A stretch of DNA of 64,000 nucleotides from Thermoleophilaceae bacterium (GTDB taxonomy: Bacteria > Actinomycetota > Thermoleophilia > Solirubrobacterales > Thermoleophilaceae), in NCBI GenBank assembly GCA_030447725.1, contig JAUJOQ010000003.1, positions 270,397 to 334,396 of the forward strand, read 5' to 3'. A program made the position numbers and the translations under genes. The notes beneath the pieces are model-generated. The model was given only the letters and a program-made list of their open reading frames with translations. It was not told the DNA's origin and did not search any database. This document shows, in pieces, positions 32,877 to 46,659 of the stretch; position 1 is the stretch's first letter, and every line of letters begins with the position of its first letter.

Positions 32877-33845
32877 GACCTCCACGCCGAGACCGGGGCC
32901 CTGCGGCACGCCCATCAGGCCGTTCACGGGCGCCGGGACTGCACCGGCGATCTCGGCGTCGAAGAGATCCAGCGTGGCCAGCCCGCAGGCCAGCGTCAGG
33001 TGCTCGCCTGCGGCCAGCTGGAGGGCGGCGGCGATGCCCCAGGGGCCATCGAGGGTGCTCGACAGCCACGCCTGCAGGCCGGCGTCGCGCGCGGCTCTGA
33101 CTGCGGCCCGGGCCGGGCCGAACCCGCCACTTGCCGAGAGCTTCACGTTCACCGCCGCACACGCGCCCAGTGAGGCTGCCAGGCGCACGTCCTCCGCCGA
33201 GTGGATCGGTTCGTCTGCCGCCACCGGCACGCCGACCTCCGGACGCATCTCGGCCATCTCCTCGAGAGAGGAGCACGGTTGCTCGACGAGCTGCAGGTCG
33301 AGCGGCTCGAGGGCGGTCACGGCGGCCACCGCACGCTCGGGCGACCACGCGCCATTGGCGTCCACCCTCAGGGCCGGCCACGAGCCGATCGCCTCGCGCA
33401 CCGCGGCCACCCTGTCGCCGTCGTCGGGCAGTCCGACCTTGACCTTGAAGCACGAGTAGCCCGCCCGCAGCCCGGCGGCCGCGGCGGCGGCCACCTCCTC
33501 GGGGGGGCCGGCGGGTAGCGTCAGGTTCACCGGGATCGCGTCGGCGCCCGGCTCGCCGAGCGCGCGTCCCCGGCGGCGCATCTGCAGGTCGAGCTCAGCC
33601 AGCTCCCATGCCGCCCTGGCCTGCGGCGGTGCGCCACGCGGTGGGGGCCCGTCGCGCAGCACATCGACCACCTCTTCGACGGTCACGCCGTCGTAGGACT
33701 CGAGCGGAGCCGCCTCGCCCCATCCCACCGTGCCGTCGTCGTCCTCGAGGCGGATCACCGCCAGCTCACGGGTTGCAACCACCCCGGTGGAGGTCACGAA
33801 CGGCTCGCGCAGCGGGATCGACAGGCGCAGCAGGGAGCGTCTCAC
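32832..33845 (-). CDS. menC: o-succinylbenzoate synthase
   Basis: 337 residues from the GTG at 33845. Enolase-superfamily dehydratase making o-succinylbenzoate. Visible are the active-site Lys pair in CFKVKVGLPDDG, Asp in RVDANGAWSPERAV, Glu in VEQPCSS, Asp/Glu in AADEPIHS and Lys in VNVKLSASGG. The start overlaps the menA stop (GTGA). The same family can act as amino-acid racemase, but the operon settles the role. Confidence 0.92.
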   Translation of the reverse strand: MRRSLLRLSIPLREPFVTSTGVVATRELAVIRLEDDDGTVGWGEAAPLESYDGVTVEEVVDVLRDGPPPRGAPPQARAAWELAELDLQMRRRGRALGEPGADAIPVNLTLPAGPPEEVAAAAAAGLRAGYSCFKVKVGLPDDGDRVAAVREAIGSWPALRVDANGAWSPERAVAAVTALEPLDLQLVEQPCSSLEEMAEMRPEVGVPVAADEPIHSAEDVRLAASLGACAAVNVKLSASGGFGPARAAVRAARDAGLQAWLSSTLDGPWGIAAALQLAAGEHLTLACGLATLDLFDAEIAGAVPAPVNGLMGVPQGPGLGVEVSDTALAEVVVEEIG

Positions 33846-34723
33846 GACAGCAGGATCCCGGTTACCAGCAGCAGCGAGTACACCGCCAGCAGCCGCCCGG
33901 TGGCGGCCAGCGCTCCGTTGAGCGCCGGCCCGTCGGTGCGCGTTGCCACCGTGCGATGCAGCGGCGGCACCAGCGCCAGCGAGAGCAGGGCAAGGCAGAC
34001 CCACCACGACAGTCCTCCCAGCAGCGGGATGGCCACGGCCACCACGTAGGCCAGCGCGAGCATGGCCGCGAACAGCACGCGGGCCCGCTCGCGACCGAGC
34101 AGCACTGCAAGCGTGCGCTTGCCGGCGCGGCGGTCGGTGTCGATGTCACGCACGTTGTTCACAACGAGGATCGCCGACGACAGCAGGCCGACGGGCACCG
34201 AGAGGGCGAAAGCCTCCCACGGCAGCCTCTCGGCCTGCACGTAGTAGGACCCCGTCACCGCCACCACGCCGAAGAACAGGAACACGAACAGCTCGCCGAG
34301 CCCCGCGTATCCGTAGGGGCGCGGACCGCCCGTGTAGAGCACCCCGGCCGCGATCGACACGAGGCCCACCACCAGCAGCTCCGGGCCGGCCACGGATGCA
34401 AGGTAGGCGCCCGCCGCCAACGCCACGCCGAAGGCGACGTAGGTCCCGGTGAGCACGCGCTTGGGAGGCATCAGCCCACCGGCTGTCACCCGCACGGGGC
34501 CTAGCCGGTCCTCGGTGTCGGCCCCCCGGCGGGCGTCGGAGTAGTCGTTGGCCAGGTTGGTGCCGATCTGGATGAAGACGCTGCCCACCAGCGCCGCGAC
34601 GAAGGCCAGGGCGCGAAGCTCGTCCTCCGAGACAGCGAGCGCGGTGCCCACGAGCACGGGCGCCACCGCGGCGGGAAGGGTGCGCGGGCGCGAGGCCACC
34701 AGCCACAGGCGCAGCGCGGACAT
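33842..34723 (-). CDS. menA: 1,4-dihydroxy-2-naphthoate polyprenyltransferase
   Basis: 293 residues with eight or nine membrane helices. The two Asp-rich motifs of UbiA-type prenyltransferases are NDYSDARRGADTEDR near residue 60 and NNVRDIDTDRRAGKRTLAVLLGR near residue 185. It attaches the polyprenyl tail to DHNA. The ATG at 34723 fits the family start (ALRLWLVASRPRTLPAAVAPV). It lies 26 bp downstream of menB and overlaps menC, giving menB-menA-menC. Confidence 0.93.
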   Translation of the reverse strand: MSALRLWLVASRPRTLPAAVAPVLVGTALAVSEDELRALAFVAALVGSVFIQIGTNLANDYSDARRGADTEDRLGPVRVTAGGLMPPKRVLTGTYVAFGVALAAGAYLASVAGPELLVVGLVSIAAGVLYTGGPRPYGYAGLGELFVFLFFGVVAVTGSYYVQAERLPWEAFALSVPVGLLSSAILVVNNVRDIDTDRRAGKRTLAVLLGRERARVLFAAMLALAYVVAVAIPLLGGLSWWVCLALLSLALVPPLHRTVATRTDGPALNGALAATGRLLAVYSLLLVTGILLS

Positions 34724-34749
34724 CGGCGCGAGCGCGGCGCGGGGCGCGT

Positions 34750-35631
34750 TCAAGGCCGCTTGGGAAACTTCGTGAAGTCCGGGGGCCGCTTCTCGCGGTA
34801 GGCGTCGCGGCCCTCCTGTGCCTCCTCGGACATGTAGAAGAGGAGATTCGCGTCGTGGGCCAGCTGCTGGATGCCGGAGAGCCCGTCCTCCGCGGCGTTG
34901 AAGCTGGCCTTCAGCAGCCTCAGGGAGAACGGCGACAGGGCCAGCATCTCGCGCGCCCAGCGCACGGTCTCCTCCTCGAGCGCCTCGAGCGCCACCACGG
35001 TGTTCACCAGCCCCATGTCGAGCGCCTCCTGCGCGTCGTACTGCCGGCACAGAAACCAGATCTCCTTGGCCTTCTTCGGTCCCACGAGCTTGGCCAGGAG
35101 GCCGGCGCCGAAGCCGCCGTCGAAGGAGCCCACCTGCGGTCCGGTCTGGCCGAAGCGGGCGTTGTCGGCGGCGATGGTCAGGTCGCACACGAGGTGCAGC
35201 ACCTGCCCCCCGCCGATGGCGTACCCGGCCACCATCGCGATCACCGGCTTCGGCAGGCGGCGGATCTGTACGTGCAGGTCTGTCACGTGGAAGCGCCCGA
35301 CCGAGGAGGTGCCGGCCTCCGTGTCGGTCAGGTAGCCCGAGTCGCCGCGCACGCGCTGGTCGCCACCCGAGCAGAAGGCCAGCGGGCCCTCGCCGGTCAG
35401 CACGATCACGCCGACGGAGGTGTCCTCCCGCGCGCTTTCCAGCGCCCGTGAGATTTCCACGATCGTCTGCGGCCGGAAGGCGTTGCGCACCTCGGGCCGG
35501 TTGATGGTGATCTTGGCGACGCCGTCCGCGGTCTCATACCGGATGTCCGAGAACGCGCCGGCCGGCTGCCAGTCGGCGGCCGGGACGATCGTGCGGCGCT
35601 CCTGCTCTGCGGTCGGTTCGGATGGGGTCAC
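34750..35631 (-). CDS. menB: 1,4-dihydroxy-2-naphthoyl-CoA synthase
   Basis: 293 residues, crotonase fold. [16 protein letters not shown] is the oxyanion and bicarbonate-site region, followed by [36 protein letters not shown] and a C-terminal [16 protein letters not shown] that is diagnostic of MenB. It cyclises succinylbenzoyl-CoA. GTG start at 35631; a TACGCT box lies 11 nt upstream on that strand. It is divergent from menE, which makes its substrate. Confidence 0.95.
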   Translation of the reverse strand: MTPSEPTAEQERRTIVPAADWQPAGAFSDIRYETADGVAKITINRPEVRNAFRPQTIVEISRALESAREDTSVGVIVLTGEGPLAFCSGGDQRVRGDSGYLTDTEAGTSSVGRFHVTDLHVQIRRLPKPVIAMVAGYAIGGGQVLHLVCDLTIAADNARFGQTGPQVGSFDGGFGAGLLAKLVGPKKAKEIWFLCRQYDAQEALDMGLVNTVVALEALEEETVRWAREMLALSPFSLRLLKASFNAAEDGLSGIQQLAHDANLLFYMSEEAQEGRDAYREKRPPDFTKFPKRP

Positions 35632-35708
35632 GGGCGGCCCACAGCGTAGGGGAGGAGCGCAGCCGCACGTCTCCGGGGAGCAGCACAGGCCCGGCTGCGG
35701 CCGCGACG

Positions 35709-35714
35709 TACGCT
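35709..35714 (+). promoter_or_regulatory. -10 box TACGCT, leaderless promoter of menE
   Basis: TACGCT ends 6 nt before the GTG at 35721, which selects that start over the longer open frame. Confidence 0.45.
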
Positions 35715-35720
35715 GGCCGG

Positions 35721-37040
35721 GTGGACGATTGGGTGTCAGCCGCCGCGCGCGAGCGTCCCGACCACCAGGCGGTGGTGGCCGACGACGGCGTGCTCACCTA
35801 CGCCGAGCTGGACGAGGCCGCCTCGCGTGCCGCCCGCCGCCTGGCCGCGCTGGGCGCGCGCGCCGGCGACCGCGTGGCCACGACCCTGCCCGCCGGAGCC
35901 GCGTTCGCCGCCCTCCTGCACGGCGCGCCGCGCCTGGGCGCCGCGCTCGCGCCGCTGGGTCCCGGCATGGCCACGGCCGGCCGCGGCCGGCTGCGTGAAT
36001 GCTCCGCAGCGCGCCTGTGGGTGGAGCGCCCACTCGAGGGCGATGAGGCGGACGTGCGCCTGCGCACGACGATGGACCCCGGGGCGACCCACACGGTGAT
36101 TCACACCTCGGGCACCACCTCGGCCCCTAAGCCCGTCGCGCTCACCGTGGGCAATCACCACGCCAGCGCGCTCGCCTCGGCTCGCGCGCTCGGCGTGCAG
36201 GATTCCGACCGCTGGCTCTGCGTGCTGCCGGTCTTCCACGTCGGCGGCCTGGCGGTCCTCCTGCGCTCCGCGGTCTACCAGACCACCGCCGTGGTGCACG
36301 AGCGCTTCGGGGTCGACCGCGTGCGCTCGGCGCTCGAGGTTGGAGAGGTCACCCTCGCCTCCCTCGTCTCCACGATGCTTCACCGGCTGCGCGAGGCCGG
36401 GCTCGAGACCGCCCCGCGCCTTCGGGCCGCGCTGCTTGGAGGGGGCCCGATCCCCCGGGAGCTGCTCGACTGGGCGCGCGAGCGCGGCCTGCCCGTGGCC
36501 CCGACGTACGGCATGACCGAGACCGCCTCCCAGATCGTGACGATTCCGCCCGCCGACGCCCTGCGCGGAGAGCGATTCGGCGAGCCTCTGGAGGGGGTGC
36601 GCCTGCATGTCGGCGCGGATGGCGAGATCCTCGTGCGCGGGCCGATGGTGGCGCCGGCCGAGATCGGTGAGGACGGCTGGCTGCACACGGGCGACCTCGG
36701 CAGCCTGGACGCCCGCGGACGCCTGACCGTGACCGGCCGGCTGAACGACGTGATCGTGACCGGCGGCGAGAACGTGATGGCCGGTCGCGTGGAGGAGGCG
36801 CTGCTCGCGCACCCGGCGGTTGCCGACGCCGGCGTGGCGGGGCTCGCCGACGCCGAATGGGGCGAACGGGTGACGGCGTGGGTGGTGCTGGAGGACGACG
36901 TCTCGGACTCGGAGTTGACCGAACACTGCCGGGCGCTGCTCGCCCCGTTCGAGGTGCCCAAAGAGGTCCGCCGCGTATCCAAGCTGCCGCGCAATGCCAC
37001 GGGCAAGCTGCTGCGCTCCCAGCTCGCCGGGTCCGGTTAG
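35721..37040 (+). CDS. menE: o-succinylbenzoate-CoA ligase
   Basis: 439 residues. ANL-superfamily adenylating enzyme. The P-loop is [17 protein letters not shown] near residue 130, A5 is [14 protein letters not shown]7 is GWLHTGDLG and the C-terminal catalytic Lys is in [12 protein letters not shown]. Compact for the superfamily, as usual for MenE. It lies 9 bp before ilvC, which has its own -10 box. Confidence 0.92.
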   Translation: MDDWVSAAARERPDHQAVVADDGVLTYAELDEAASRAARRLAALGARAGDRVATTLPAGAAFAALLHGAPRLGAALAPLGPGMATAGRGRLRECSAARLWVERPLEGDEADVRLRTTMDPGATHTVIHTSGTTSAPKPVALTVGNHHASALASARALGVQDSDRWLCVLPVFHVGGLAVLLRSAVYQTTAVVHERFGVDRVRSALEVGEVTLASLVSTMLHRLREAGLETAPRLRAALLGGGPIPRELLDWARERGLPVAPTYGMTETASQIVTIPPADALRGERFGEPLEGVRLHVGADGEILVRGPMVAPAEIGEDGWLHTGDLGSLDARGRLTVTGRLNDVIVTGGENVMAGRVEEALLAHPAVADAGVAGLADAEWGERVTAWVVLEDDVSDSELTEHCRALLAPFEVPKEVRRVSKLPRNATGKLLRSQLAGSG

Positions 37041-37043
37041 AGT
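37038..37043 (+). promoter_or_regulatory. -10 box TAGAGT, leaderless promoter of ilvC
   Basis: TAGAGT overlaps the menE stop codon and ends 6 nt before the ilvC GTG at 37050. Confidence 0.5.
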
Positions 37044-37049
37044 GCGGCC

Positions 37050-38039
37050 GTGATCTACGACGACGACGCCGACCTCGGAAAGCTCGACGGCAAGACGGTC
37101 GCGATCCTCGGCTACGGCTCCCAGGGTCATGCCCACGCGCTCAATCTCAAGGACTCCGGAGTCTCGGTGGTCGTCGGGTTGCGCCCCGACTCCGATTCGG
37201 TGGCCAAGGCCGAGGCGGACGGCCTCGAGGTGGCCTCGGTGGCCGACGCCACCAGCCGCGGCGACGTGGTGATGGTGCTGCTTCCCGACGAGCGCCAGCA
37301 CGACATCTGGGAGGCCGAGATCCGTGACGGCATCGCGCCCGGCAACCTGCTGCTCTTCGCTCACGGCTTCGCGATCACCTACGACCAGGTCGACCCCGGG
37401 CTCGGCGTCGACGTCGGCATGGTCGCCCCGAAGGGGCCCGGCCATCTGGTGCGGCGCCAGTTCACCGAGGGCAACGGCGTGCCCGGCCTGATGGCCATCC
37501 ATCAGGATGAGTCCGGCAGCGCCCGCGACCTCGTGCTGGCCTACGCGAAGGGCATCGGCTGCACCCGAGGCGGCGTGATCGAGACCACCTTCAAGGATGA
37601 GACCGAGACAGATCTGTTCGGTGAGCAGGCCGTGCTCTGCGGTGGCGTCACCGAGCTCGTCCGGGCCGGATACGAGACGCTCACCGAGGCCGGCTACGAC
37701 CCGCGGCTGGCCTACTTCGAGTGCCTGCACGAGCTCAAGTTGATCGTGGACCTGATGTACGAGAAGGGCATCAGCGGCATGCGCTACTCGATCTCGAACA
37801 CGGCCGAGTACGGCGACCTGACCCGCGGCAGGCGGGTGATCGGCGAGCCGACGCGCCAGGCGATGAAGGATGTGCTCGCCGAGATCCAGTCCGGCGACTT
37901 CGCCCGCGAGTGGATCGCCGAGAACCAGGCCGGCCAGGAGAACTTCACGCGCATGCGCGCCGAACAGGCCGACCACCAGGTCGAGCGTGAGGGCAAGCAG
38001 CTGCGCTCGATGATGGACTGGATCGAGACGGAGTTCTGA
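37050..38039 (+). CDS. ilvC: ketol-acid reductoisomerase (NADP+), class I
   Basis: 329 residues, the short bacterial class I length. The Rossmann loop [17 protein letters not shown] lies near residue 23, [12 protein letters not shown] near residue 130, and the Mg-binding Asp/Glu in [19 protein letters not shown] near residue 190, with [15 protein letters not shown] further on. Second step of valine and isoleucine synthesis. Its stop overlaps the next start by a few bases. Confidence 0.96.
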   Translation: MIYDDDADLGKLDGKTVAILGYGSQGHAHALNLKDSGVSVVVGLRPDSDSVAKAEADGLEVASVADATSRGDVVMVLLPDERQHDIWEAEIRDGIAPGNLLLFAHGFAITYDQVDPGLGVDVGMVAPKGPGHLVRRQFTEGNGVPGLMAIHQDESGSARDLVLAYAKGIGCTRGGVIETTFKDETETDLFGEQAVLCGGVTELVRAGYETLTEAGYDPRLAYFECLHELKLIVDLMYEKGISGMRYSISNTAEYGDLTRGRRVIGEPTRQAMKDVLAEIQSGDFAREWIAENQAGQENFTRMRAEQADHQVEREGKQLRSMMDWIETEF

Positions 38040-38738
38040 GTGCTCCCCGCTGAGGCCGGCGAGCAGGGCGATGGCGGCCAGCGCCGCTACCTGCCGCCCG
38101 AGCCCGGCGGACTCGAGCCGGACCTGGGCGGCGGATCGGCTCCGGCGCCCGAGGACCACCCCCGGCAGCCCCCTGCTCAGGGCGGCTGGCAGCCTCCCCA
38201 GTACGCCCAGCACGCTCCGCCGACACAGGGCGGCTACGCGCCCCAGCCGCCCCAGCAACAAGGGGGATGGACCCCTCCGCCTCAGGGCTGGTACCCACCC
38301 CCGGCACAGCCCCAGCCGTGGGTCTACGCGCCTCAGCAGCCGCCACAGCCCGACAACGGCGCCGCGGTCGCCGGCTTCACGCTGGCCGTGGTGGCTGCCG
38401 GGCTGCTCGTGCTCACGGTCGGGCTCTCGAGCATCGTGTCGGTGGTCTGCGCGGGCCTCGGCATCTTCTACTCCCTGAGGGGGCGCAGGCGCGTGGACCG
38501 GGGCGAGACGCCCAAGCATCGCGGCCTCGCCCAAGCCGGCTTCGTAACCGGCATCGTCACGCTCGTCCTTGCGGTGCTGGCGACGGCGTTCTGGGCACTG
38601 TTCGGGATCCTCTACGCCACCGACGAAGGCTTTCGCCAGGACCTGGAGGAGGATTCCGGCGGCAGCGGCGACGGCATCCAGACGACCGTGCGCCTCATCG
38701 CCGCGCTCGGCCGGGCGGCGTGGTCGCTCGTCTCCTGA
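38040..38738 (+). CDS. DUF4190-type membrane protein with Pro/Gln-rich N-terminus
   Basis: 232 residues from a GTG at the ilvC stop. Residues 1-100 are low-complexity, rich in Pro, Gln, Gly and Trp/Tyr (repeats such as QGGWQPP and QGGYAPQPP). Two membrane helices follow (about 105-135 and 160-185) around the conserved RRRVDRGETPKHRGLAQAGFVTG, a DUF4190-like hairpin. The C-terminus is acidic. Function is unknown. Confidence 0.72.
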   Translation: MLPAEAGEQGDGGQRRYLPPEPGGLEPDLGGGSAPAPEDHPRQPPAQGGWQPPQYAQHAPPTQGGYAPQPPQQQGGWTPPPQGWYPPPAQPQPWVYAPQQPPQPDNGAAVAGFTLAVVAAGLLVLTVGLSSIVSVVCAGLGIFYSLRGRRRVDRGETPKHRGLAQAGFVTGIVTLVLAVLATAFWALFGILYATDEGFRQDLEEDSGGSGDGIQTTVRLIAALGRAAWSLVS

Positions 38739-38749
38739 CGGGGCCGCGC

Positions 38750-41604
<2,855 letters not shown>

Positions 41605-41610
41605 TACCCT
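41605..41610 (+). promoter_or_regulatory. -10 box TACCCT for the leuA leader
   Basis: TACCCT overlaps the region just after the serA stop and ends 8 nt before the ATG of the leader peptide, so the leader peptide itself appears leaderless. Confidence 0.5.
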
Positions 41611-41618
41611 GAGAGCGG

Positions 41619-41672
41619 ATGCCGCGCCAGCTCGACCTACGACTTCTCCTCATCCTCCCCTCGGGGAGCTAG
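41619..41672 (+). CDS. leuL: leucine-rich leader peptide of leuA (attenuation)
   Basis: A 17-residue frame, MPRQLDLRLLLILPSGS, lies 68 bp upstream of leuA. Six of 17 residues are Leu plus one Ile, and two Leu codons are CTA and CTT, uncommon in this GC-rich DNA. This is the pattern of an amino-acid attenuator peptide before the first leucine-specific gene. The run CTTCTCCT inside the Leu codons (41643-41650) is perfectly complementary to AGGAGAAG at 41704-41711, and CTCCC/GGGAG form a hairpin at its 3' end. The gene name is by analogy. Confidence 0.72.
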   Translation: MPRQLDLRLLLILPSGS

Positions 41673-41711
41673 ATACGCGTGGCGGCCGCCTAGCCGCAAG
41701 CACAGGAGAAG
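41643..41711 (+). promoter_or_regulatory. candidate leuA attenuator RNA
   Basis: Alternative pairings are visible: CTTCTCCT (41643) with AGGAGAAG (41704), an 8-bp match; the local hairpin CTCCC-CTCG-GGGAG (about 41655-41668); and the self-complementary GGCGGCCGCC near 41682. A ribosome held at the Leu codons would block the first two. There is no U-tract, so the output may be translation or Rho access rather than intrinsic termination. The leuA Shine-Dalgarno AAAGGA lies at 41725. Confidence 0.5.
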
Positions 41712-41740
41712 GCAGGTAGAGACGAAAGGAAGCGAACGGC

Positions 41741-43333
<1,593 letters not shown>

Positions 43334-43334
43334 C

Positions 43335-44336
43335 GTGGCCGGCTTCTCCTTTCGCGACGGCGAGCGGCTGATCCGATTCGGCCCGGGTGCGCTGGCGGAG
43401 GCTTCGAGCCTGATCGCGGCGCGGGACCTCGGCGGCCACGCGCTCCTGACCACCGAGCGCGCCCTGGGTTCGGTTCCCCCGTCGCTCGAGCAATGCGCGG
43501 AGGTGGTGCTGCACGTGTCCCACGGACCGGTCCCGGAGGCGGCCGCGGCGGTGCGTGAGGCGGTGGCCGGGCGGGCGATCGTCGCGCTGGGCGGCGGGCG
43601 GGTCGTCGACGCGGCCAAGGCGATAGCGGGCGCCGACGGCCTGCGCTGCGCCGCCGTCCCGACGACCCTCGCCGGCTCTCCGTTCACGCCCTTCCACCGG
43701 ATGCCGGCAGGCGTCGAAAACCCCACGTTTGTGCGCCCGGAGCTGGTTGTATGCGATCCGGCCCTGATGGCCTCGGCGCCGATGCCCGCGCTGGCCGCGA
43801 CGGCGATGAACGCCCTCGCGCACGCCGTGGAGGCGCTGTACGCGCCCGGTGCCAACCCCGTCGCCGAAGGCGCCGCCCTGCGCGCCGCCTCGCTCTTGGC
43901 CCGCGGCCTGTCTGCGGATCCGCCGGTGGCCGAGGACGTCGCACTCGCGGCCGTGCTCGCCGGCTGGGCGGTCGGGACCACCGGCCTGGCGGTGCACCAT
44001 GCGCTGTGTCAGACGATCGTCCGCGAGGCGGGCACCCCCCATGCGCAGACCAACGCGGTGATGCTGCCCCACACTGTCGCGTTCATGGCCGACCGCGCCC
44101 CCAGGGCGGTGGCCCGGCTGGCCGGTGCGCTGGGAGCCGGGGGTGACTATTCCGCGGTGGCGAGGGTCGCCGAGCTTGCCGCACTGGCAGGGCCACGCAC
44201 GCTGGCGGATCTCGGCATCGAGGAGGACCGGATCCCCGCGATCGCCTCGACGACGGCGGCGCACCCGGGGAGCGCCGCCACACCGGGCGGGGTGACCGAG
44301 CAGGAACTGCTCGAGCTGCTGGCGCGCGCCCTGTAG
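43335..44336 (+). CDS. iron-containing alcohol dehydrogenase-like protein (maleylacetate reductase/GldA group)
   Basis: 333 residues from a GTG 1 bp after the leuA stop. NAD-binding ALGGGRVVDAAKAIA lies near residue 80 and PTTLAGSPFT near residue 113. Metal-site His residues are in NALAHAVEALYAPGANPVAEGA and in HHALCQTIVREAGTPHAQTNAVMLPH. Closest in pattern to maleylacetate reductases of aromatic degradation. No other aromatic-pathway gene is near, so the substrate is open. Probably cotranscribed with leuA. The 162 bp that follow hold nothing I can identify. Confidence 0.82.
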   Translation: MAGFSFRDGERLIRFGPGALAEASSLIAARDLGGHALLTTERALGSVPPSLEQCAEVVLHVSHGPVPEAAAAVREAVAGRAIVALGGGRVVDAAKAIAGADGLRCAAVPTTLAGSPFTPFHRMPAGVENPTFVRPELVVCDPALMASAPMPALAATAMNALAHAVEALYAPGANPVAEGAALRAASLLARGLSADPPVAEDVALAAVLAGWAVGTTGLAVHHALCQTIVREAGTPHAQTNAVMLPHTVAFMADRAPRAVARLAGALGAGGDYSAVARVAELAALAGPRTLADLGIEEDRIPAIASTTAAHPGSAATPGGVTEQELLELLARAL

Positions 44337-44498
44337 CGCGCTCAACTCACAACACCCGCGAGACGCCGGGGGGTGGGGCGCATTCTGGTCGCATGACGGC
44401 TACAACCCGCCCCACCTCAGCCTCGCCGCGGGGCTGTGGTGGCTTACATGGGCGGCGTGGCCGCTGACGGCCGCCCGGGCCGGCTCACCGTGCCGCGG

Positions 44499-45374
44499 CT
44501 ATCGGGTGGCGAGTCGCTGCTGCTGGCGCTCCGGGGTGATGCGCACCACGTTCCATGCCAGGCCCACGCGGCGCAGGCCACGGATCACCAGGCCCGAGAT
44601 GTCGATCTCCCACCAGCGCAGCCCGTGCGTCGCCGCACGGGGAAAGGCGTGGTGGTTGTGATGCCACGCCTCGCCGAGCGAAGGCAGGGCCAGCCAGAAC
44701 ACGTTGGTGGACCGGTCGTCGGTCTCGAACCTGCGCTCGCCGAAGAAATGGCAGATGGAGTTGATGCTCCAGGTGATGTGATGCACGAAGAAGATCCTCA
44801 CCAGGCCGGCCCAGAACAGGGCCGTCAGCCCACCGGTCAGCTCGCCGGTGATCGCGAGGCCGAGGGCGAACGGAATGAGGAGGCCGAGTGCGACCCACAC
44901 GATGAAATGACGGTTGATGAAGCGCATACCAGCGTCCTCGCGCAGATCCCGGGCGTAGCGCTTGGACTCCGCCATCCCGTGGGTGTCGAAGAGCCAGCCC
45001 ATGTGTGCGTGGTAGAGGCCCTTCAGGCCCGAGCCGTGGCCCACGTGGGGACTGTGCGGGTCGCCCTCCTCGTCGGTGTGCGCGTGGTGCTTGCGGTGGT
45101 CGGCCACCCAGCCGATCACGGGCCCCTGGACCGCCATCGACCCGAAGATGGCGAGGAGGTACTTCAGGGGGCGGTAGGTCTCGAAGGCCCGGTGGGTGAG
45201 CAGCCGGTGGTAGCCGATCGTCACGCCGAAAGCGGTGGCCAGATAGACCCCGGCAAGGATCGCGAGGTCGGTCCATCCAACGAGGCTGTTCCAGAGAAGG
45301 GGAAGCGCGACGAGGAAGGCGACGAAGGGCACGATCACGGCGCCGATGTTGGCGTTTCGCTCTAGACGGGTCAT
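44499..45374 (-). CDS. acyl-CoA (stearoyl-CoA type) desaturase
   Basis: 291 residues. All three His boxes of membrane di-iron desaturases are present: HRLLTHR, HRKHHAH and HHNHH, with four membrane helices in two pairs around them. It introduces a cis double bond into fatty acyl chains. The ATG at 45374 is chosen because a TATTGT -10 box ends 7 nt upstream on this strand; a slightly longer start at 45395 is possible. It is divergent from a PucR-type regulator, likely its controller. Confidence 0.92.
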   Translation of the reverse strand: MTRLERNANIGAVIVPFVAFLVALPLLWNSLVGWTDLAILAGVYLATAFGVTIGYHRLLTHRAFETYRPLKYLLAIFGSMAVQGPVIGWVADHRKHHAHTDEEGDPHSPHVGHGSGLKGLYHAHMGWLFDTHGMAESKRYARDLREDAGMRFINRHFIVWVALGLLIPFALGLAITGELTGGLTALFWAGLVRIFFVHHITWSINSICHFFGERRFETDDRSTNVFWLALPSLGEAWHHNHHAFPRAATHGLRWWEIDISGLVIRGLRRVGLAWNVVRITPERQQQRLATR

Positions 45375-45381
45375 GCGATGC

Positions 45382-45387
45382 ACAATA
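45382..45387 (-). promoter_or_regulatory. -10 box TATTGT, leaderless promoter of the desaturase
   Basis: On the reverse strand TATTGT ends 7 nt before the ATG at 45374. Confidence 0.45.
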
Positions 45388-45419
45388 GGACACACATCTG
45401 CATACCGTTAGGCCGAAAC

Positions 45420-45447
45420 CCTACGACTCAAGCGAGAGACTTGTAGG
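45420..45447. promoter_or_regulatory. imperfect inverted repeat in the desaturase-regulator intergenic region
   Basis: CCTAC-GACT-CAAG (45420-45432) faces CTTGTAGG (45440-45447); the right arm overlaps the -10 box TAGGCT of the regulator. A plausible operator, with autoregulation, but no binding family is recognised. Confidence 0.4.
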
Positions 45448-45449
45448 CT
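45444..45449 (+). promoter_or_regulatory. -10 box TAGGCT, leaderless promoter of the regulator
   Basis: TAGGCT ends 7 nt before the ATG at 45457. Confidence 0.45.
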
Positions 45450-45456
45450 GGCCACA

Positions 45457-46650
45457 ATGATCGGCGACCTCAGCGAGCGCCCTTGGAACGGCCTGCCCCC
45501 AGGAGTTGCCGGAGTGCTGGGCCCGGAGCTGCCCGGTCTCGCGGAGGAGATCATCGAGGCGATCAGCCAGGCGGTGCCCGACTACGCCCGCCCCATCGAG
45601 GGTCCGTTCGGAGCGGCTCTGCGCGTGGGCGTCGACGAGGCCCTGCGCCAGTTCGTGGAGATGGTCGAGCGCCCCGGAGCAGACCGCAGCGCAGGTCGGG
45701 GGATGTACGTCGACCTCGGACGAGCCGAGATGCGTGCGGGGCGCGGCCTCGACGCCCTCCTCGCCGCCTACCGTCTCGGGGCCCGCGTCGCCTGGCGGCG
45801 GCTGGCCGGGGCGGGGGAAAGAGCCGGCCTCGAGCCGGCCACGCTGTATCTGCTGGCCGAGTCGATCTTCGCCTACATCGACGAGCTCTCGGGCGAGTCG
45901 ATCGAGGGCTACGCTCGCGAGCAGGCGGCTGTAGCGGGGGAGTCGCAGCGGCTCCGGCAGCGGCTGGCCGGCTTGCTGGTGCAGGACCCCCCGGCCGATG
46001 CGGGAGCAGTGGAGGCGGCCGCTCTGGCGAGCGGCTGGACGCTGCCCCGATCGGTCGCCGCGGTATGCACCGCAGGAGACGACGCGGACCGCCTGGCGCT
46101 GCGCCTGGGGACCGACGTGATTGCGACGCCCCTGGCGGCGTTGCTGTGCGCGCTGGTGCCCGATCCCGACGCCCCGGGGCGGCGCGCTCAGCTGGACGCG
46201 GCCTTTCGCGAGCGCCGCGGCGCGATCGGCCCGACTCTGCCCTGGCGCCGGGCGGCTGTGAGCGCGCAGCGCGCCCGGGCGGCGCTTGCCTTGGCCGAAG
46301 ACGGTGCGATCGCGGTCGCGGCCACCGGACTGGTGGTGGCCACCGATCACTCGCTGGAGCTGCTCCTCGGCGCCGACCGTCCTCTGGCCCGCGACATGTC
46401 AGACGCTGCGCTGGAGCCGCTACAGGGCGAGACAGCAGCGTCGCGCCAGCGGCTGCGCACCACGCTCGAGGCGTGGCTCGCGGAGCGTGGCCGCACGGAG
46501 CGGGTGGCGGCCGTTCTGCACGTGCATCCGCAGACGGTCCGTTACCGGATGGCGCGCCTGCGGGAGCTGTTCGGCGACCGCCTCGACGACCCAGAATTGC
46601 GCTTCGAGTTGCAGGTGGCGCTCAGGACCGGGCCTCGGACCGGGGAGTAG
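45457..46650 (+). CDS. PucR/CdaR-type helix-turn-helix transcriptional regulator
   Basis: 397 residues. The C-terminal HTH (HTH_30 type) reads AAVLHVHPQTVRYRMARLRELFG near residue 350, diagnostic of the PucR family. The N-terminal ~165 residues are a helical sensor-like domain (MYVDLGRAEMRAGRGLDALLAAYRLGARVAW), and a degenerate GGDEF-like middle part follows. Divergent placement 82 bp from a fatty-acid desaturase suggests it controls membrane lipid unsaturation. The effector is unknown. Confidence 0.85.
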   Translation: MIGDLSERPWNGLPPGVAGVLGPELPGLAEEIIEAISQAVPDYARPIEGPFGAALRVGVDEALRQFVEMVERPGADRSAGRGMYVDLGRAEMRAGRGLDALLAAYRLGARVAWRRLAGAGERAGLEPATLYLLAESIFAYIDELSGESIEGYAREQAAVAGESQRLRQRLAGLLVQDPPADAGAVEAAALASGWTLPRSVAAVCTAGDDADRLALRLGTDVIATPLAALLCALVPDPDAPGRRAQLDAAFRERRGAIGPTLPWRRAAVSAQRARAALALAEDGAIAVAATGLVVATDHSLELLLGADRPLARDMSDAALEPLQGETAASRQRLRTTLEAWLAERGRTERVAAVLHVHPQTVRYRMARLRELFGDRLDDPELRFELQVALRTGPRTGE

Positions 46651-46653
46651 GAT
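46648..46653 (+). promoter_or_regulatory. -10 box TAGGAT, leaderless promoter
   Basis: TAGGAT includes the stop codon of the regulator gene and ends 6 nt before the ATG at 46660. Confidence 0.45.
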
Positions 46654-46659
46654 CGGAAG

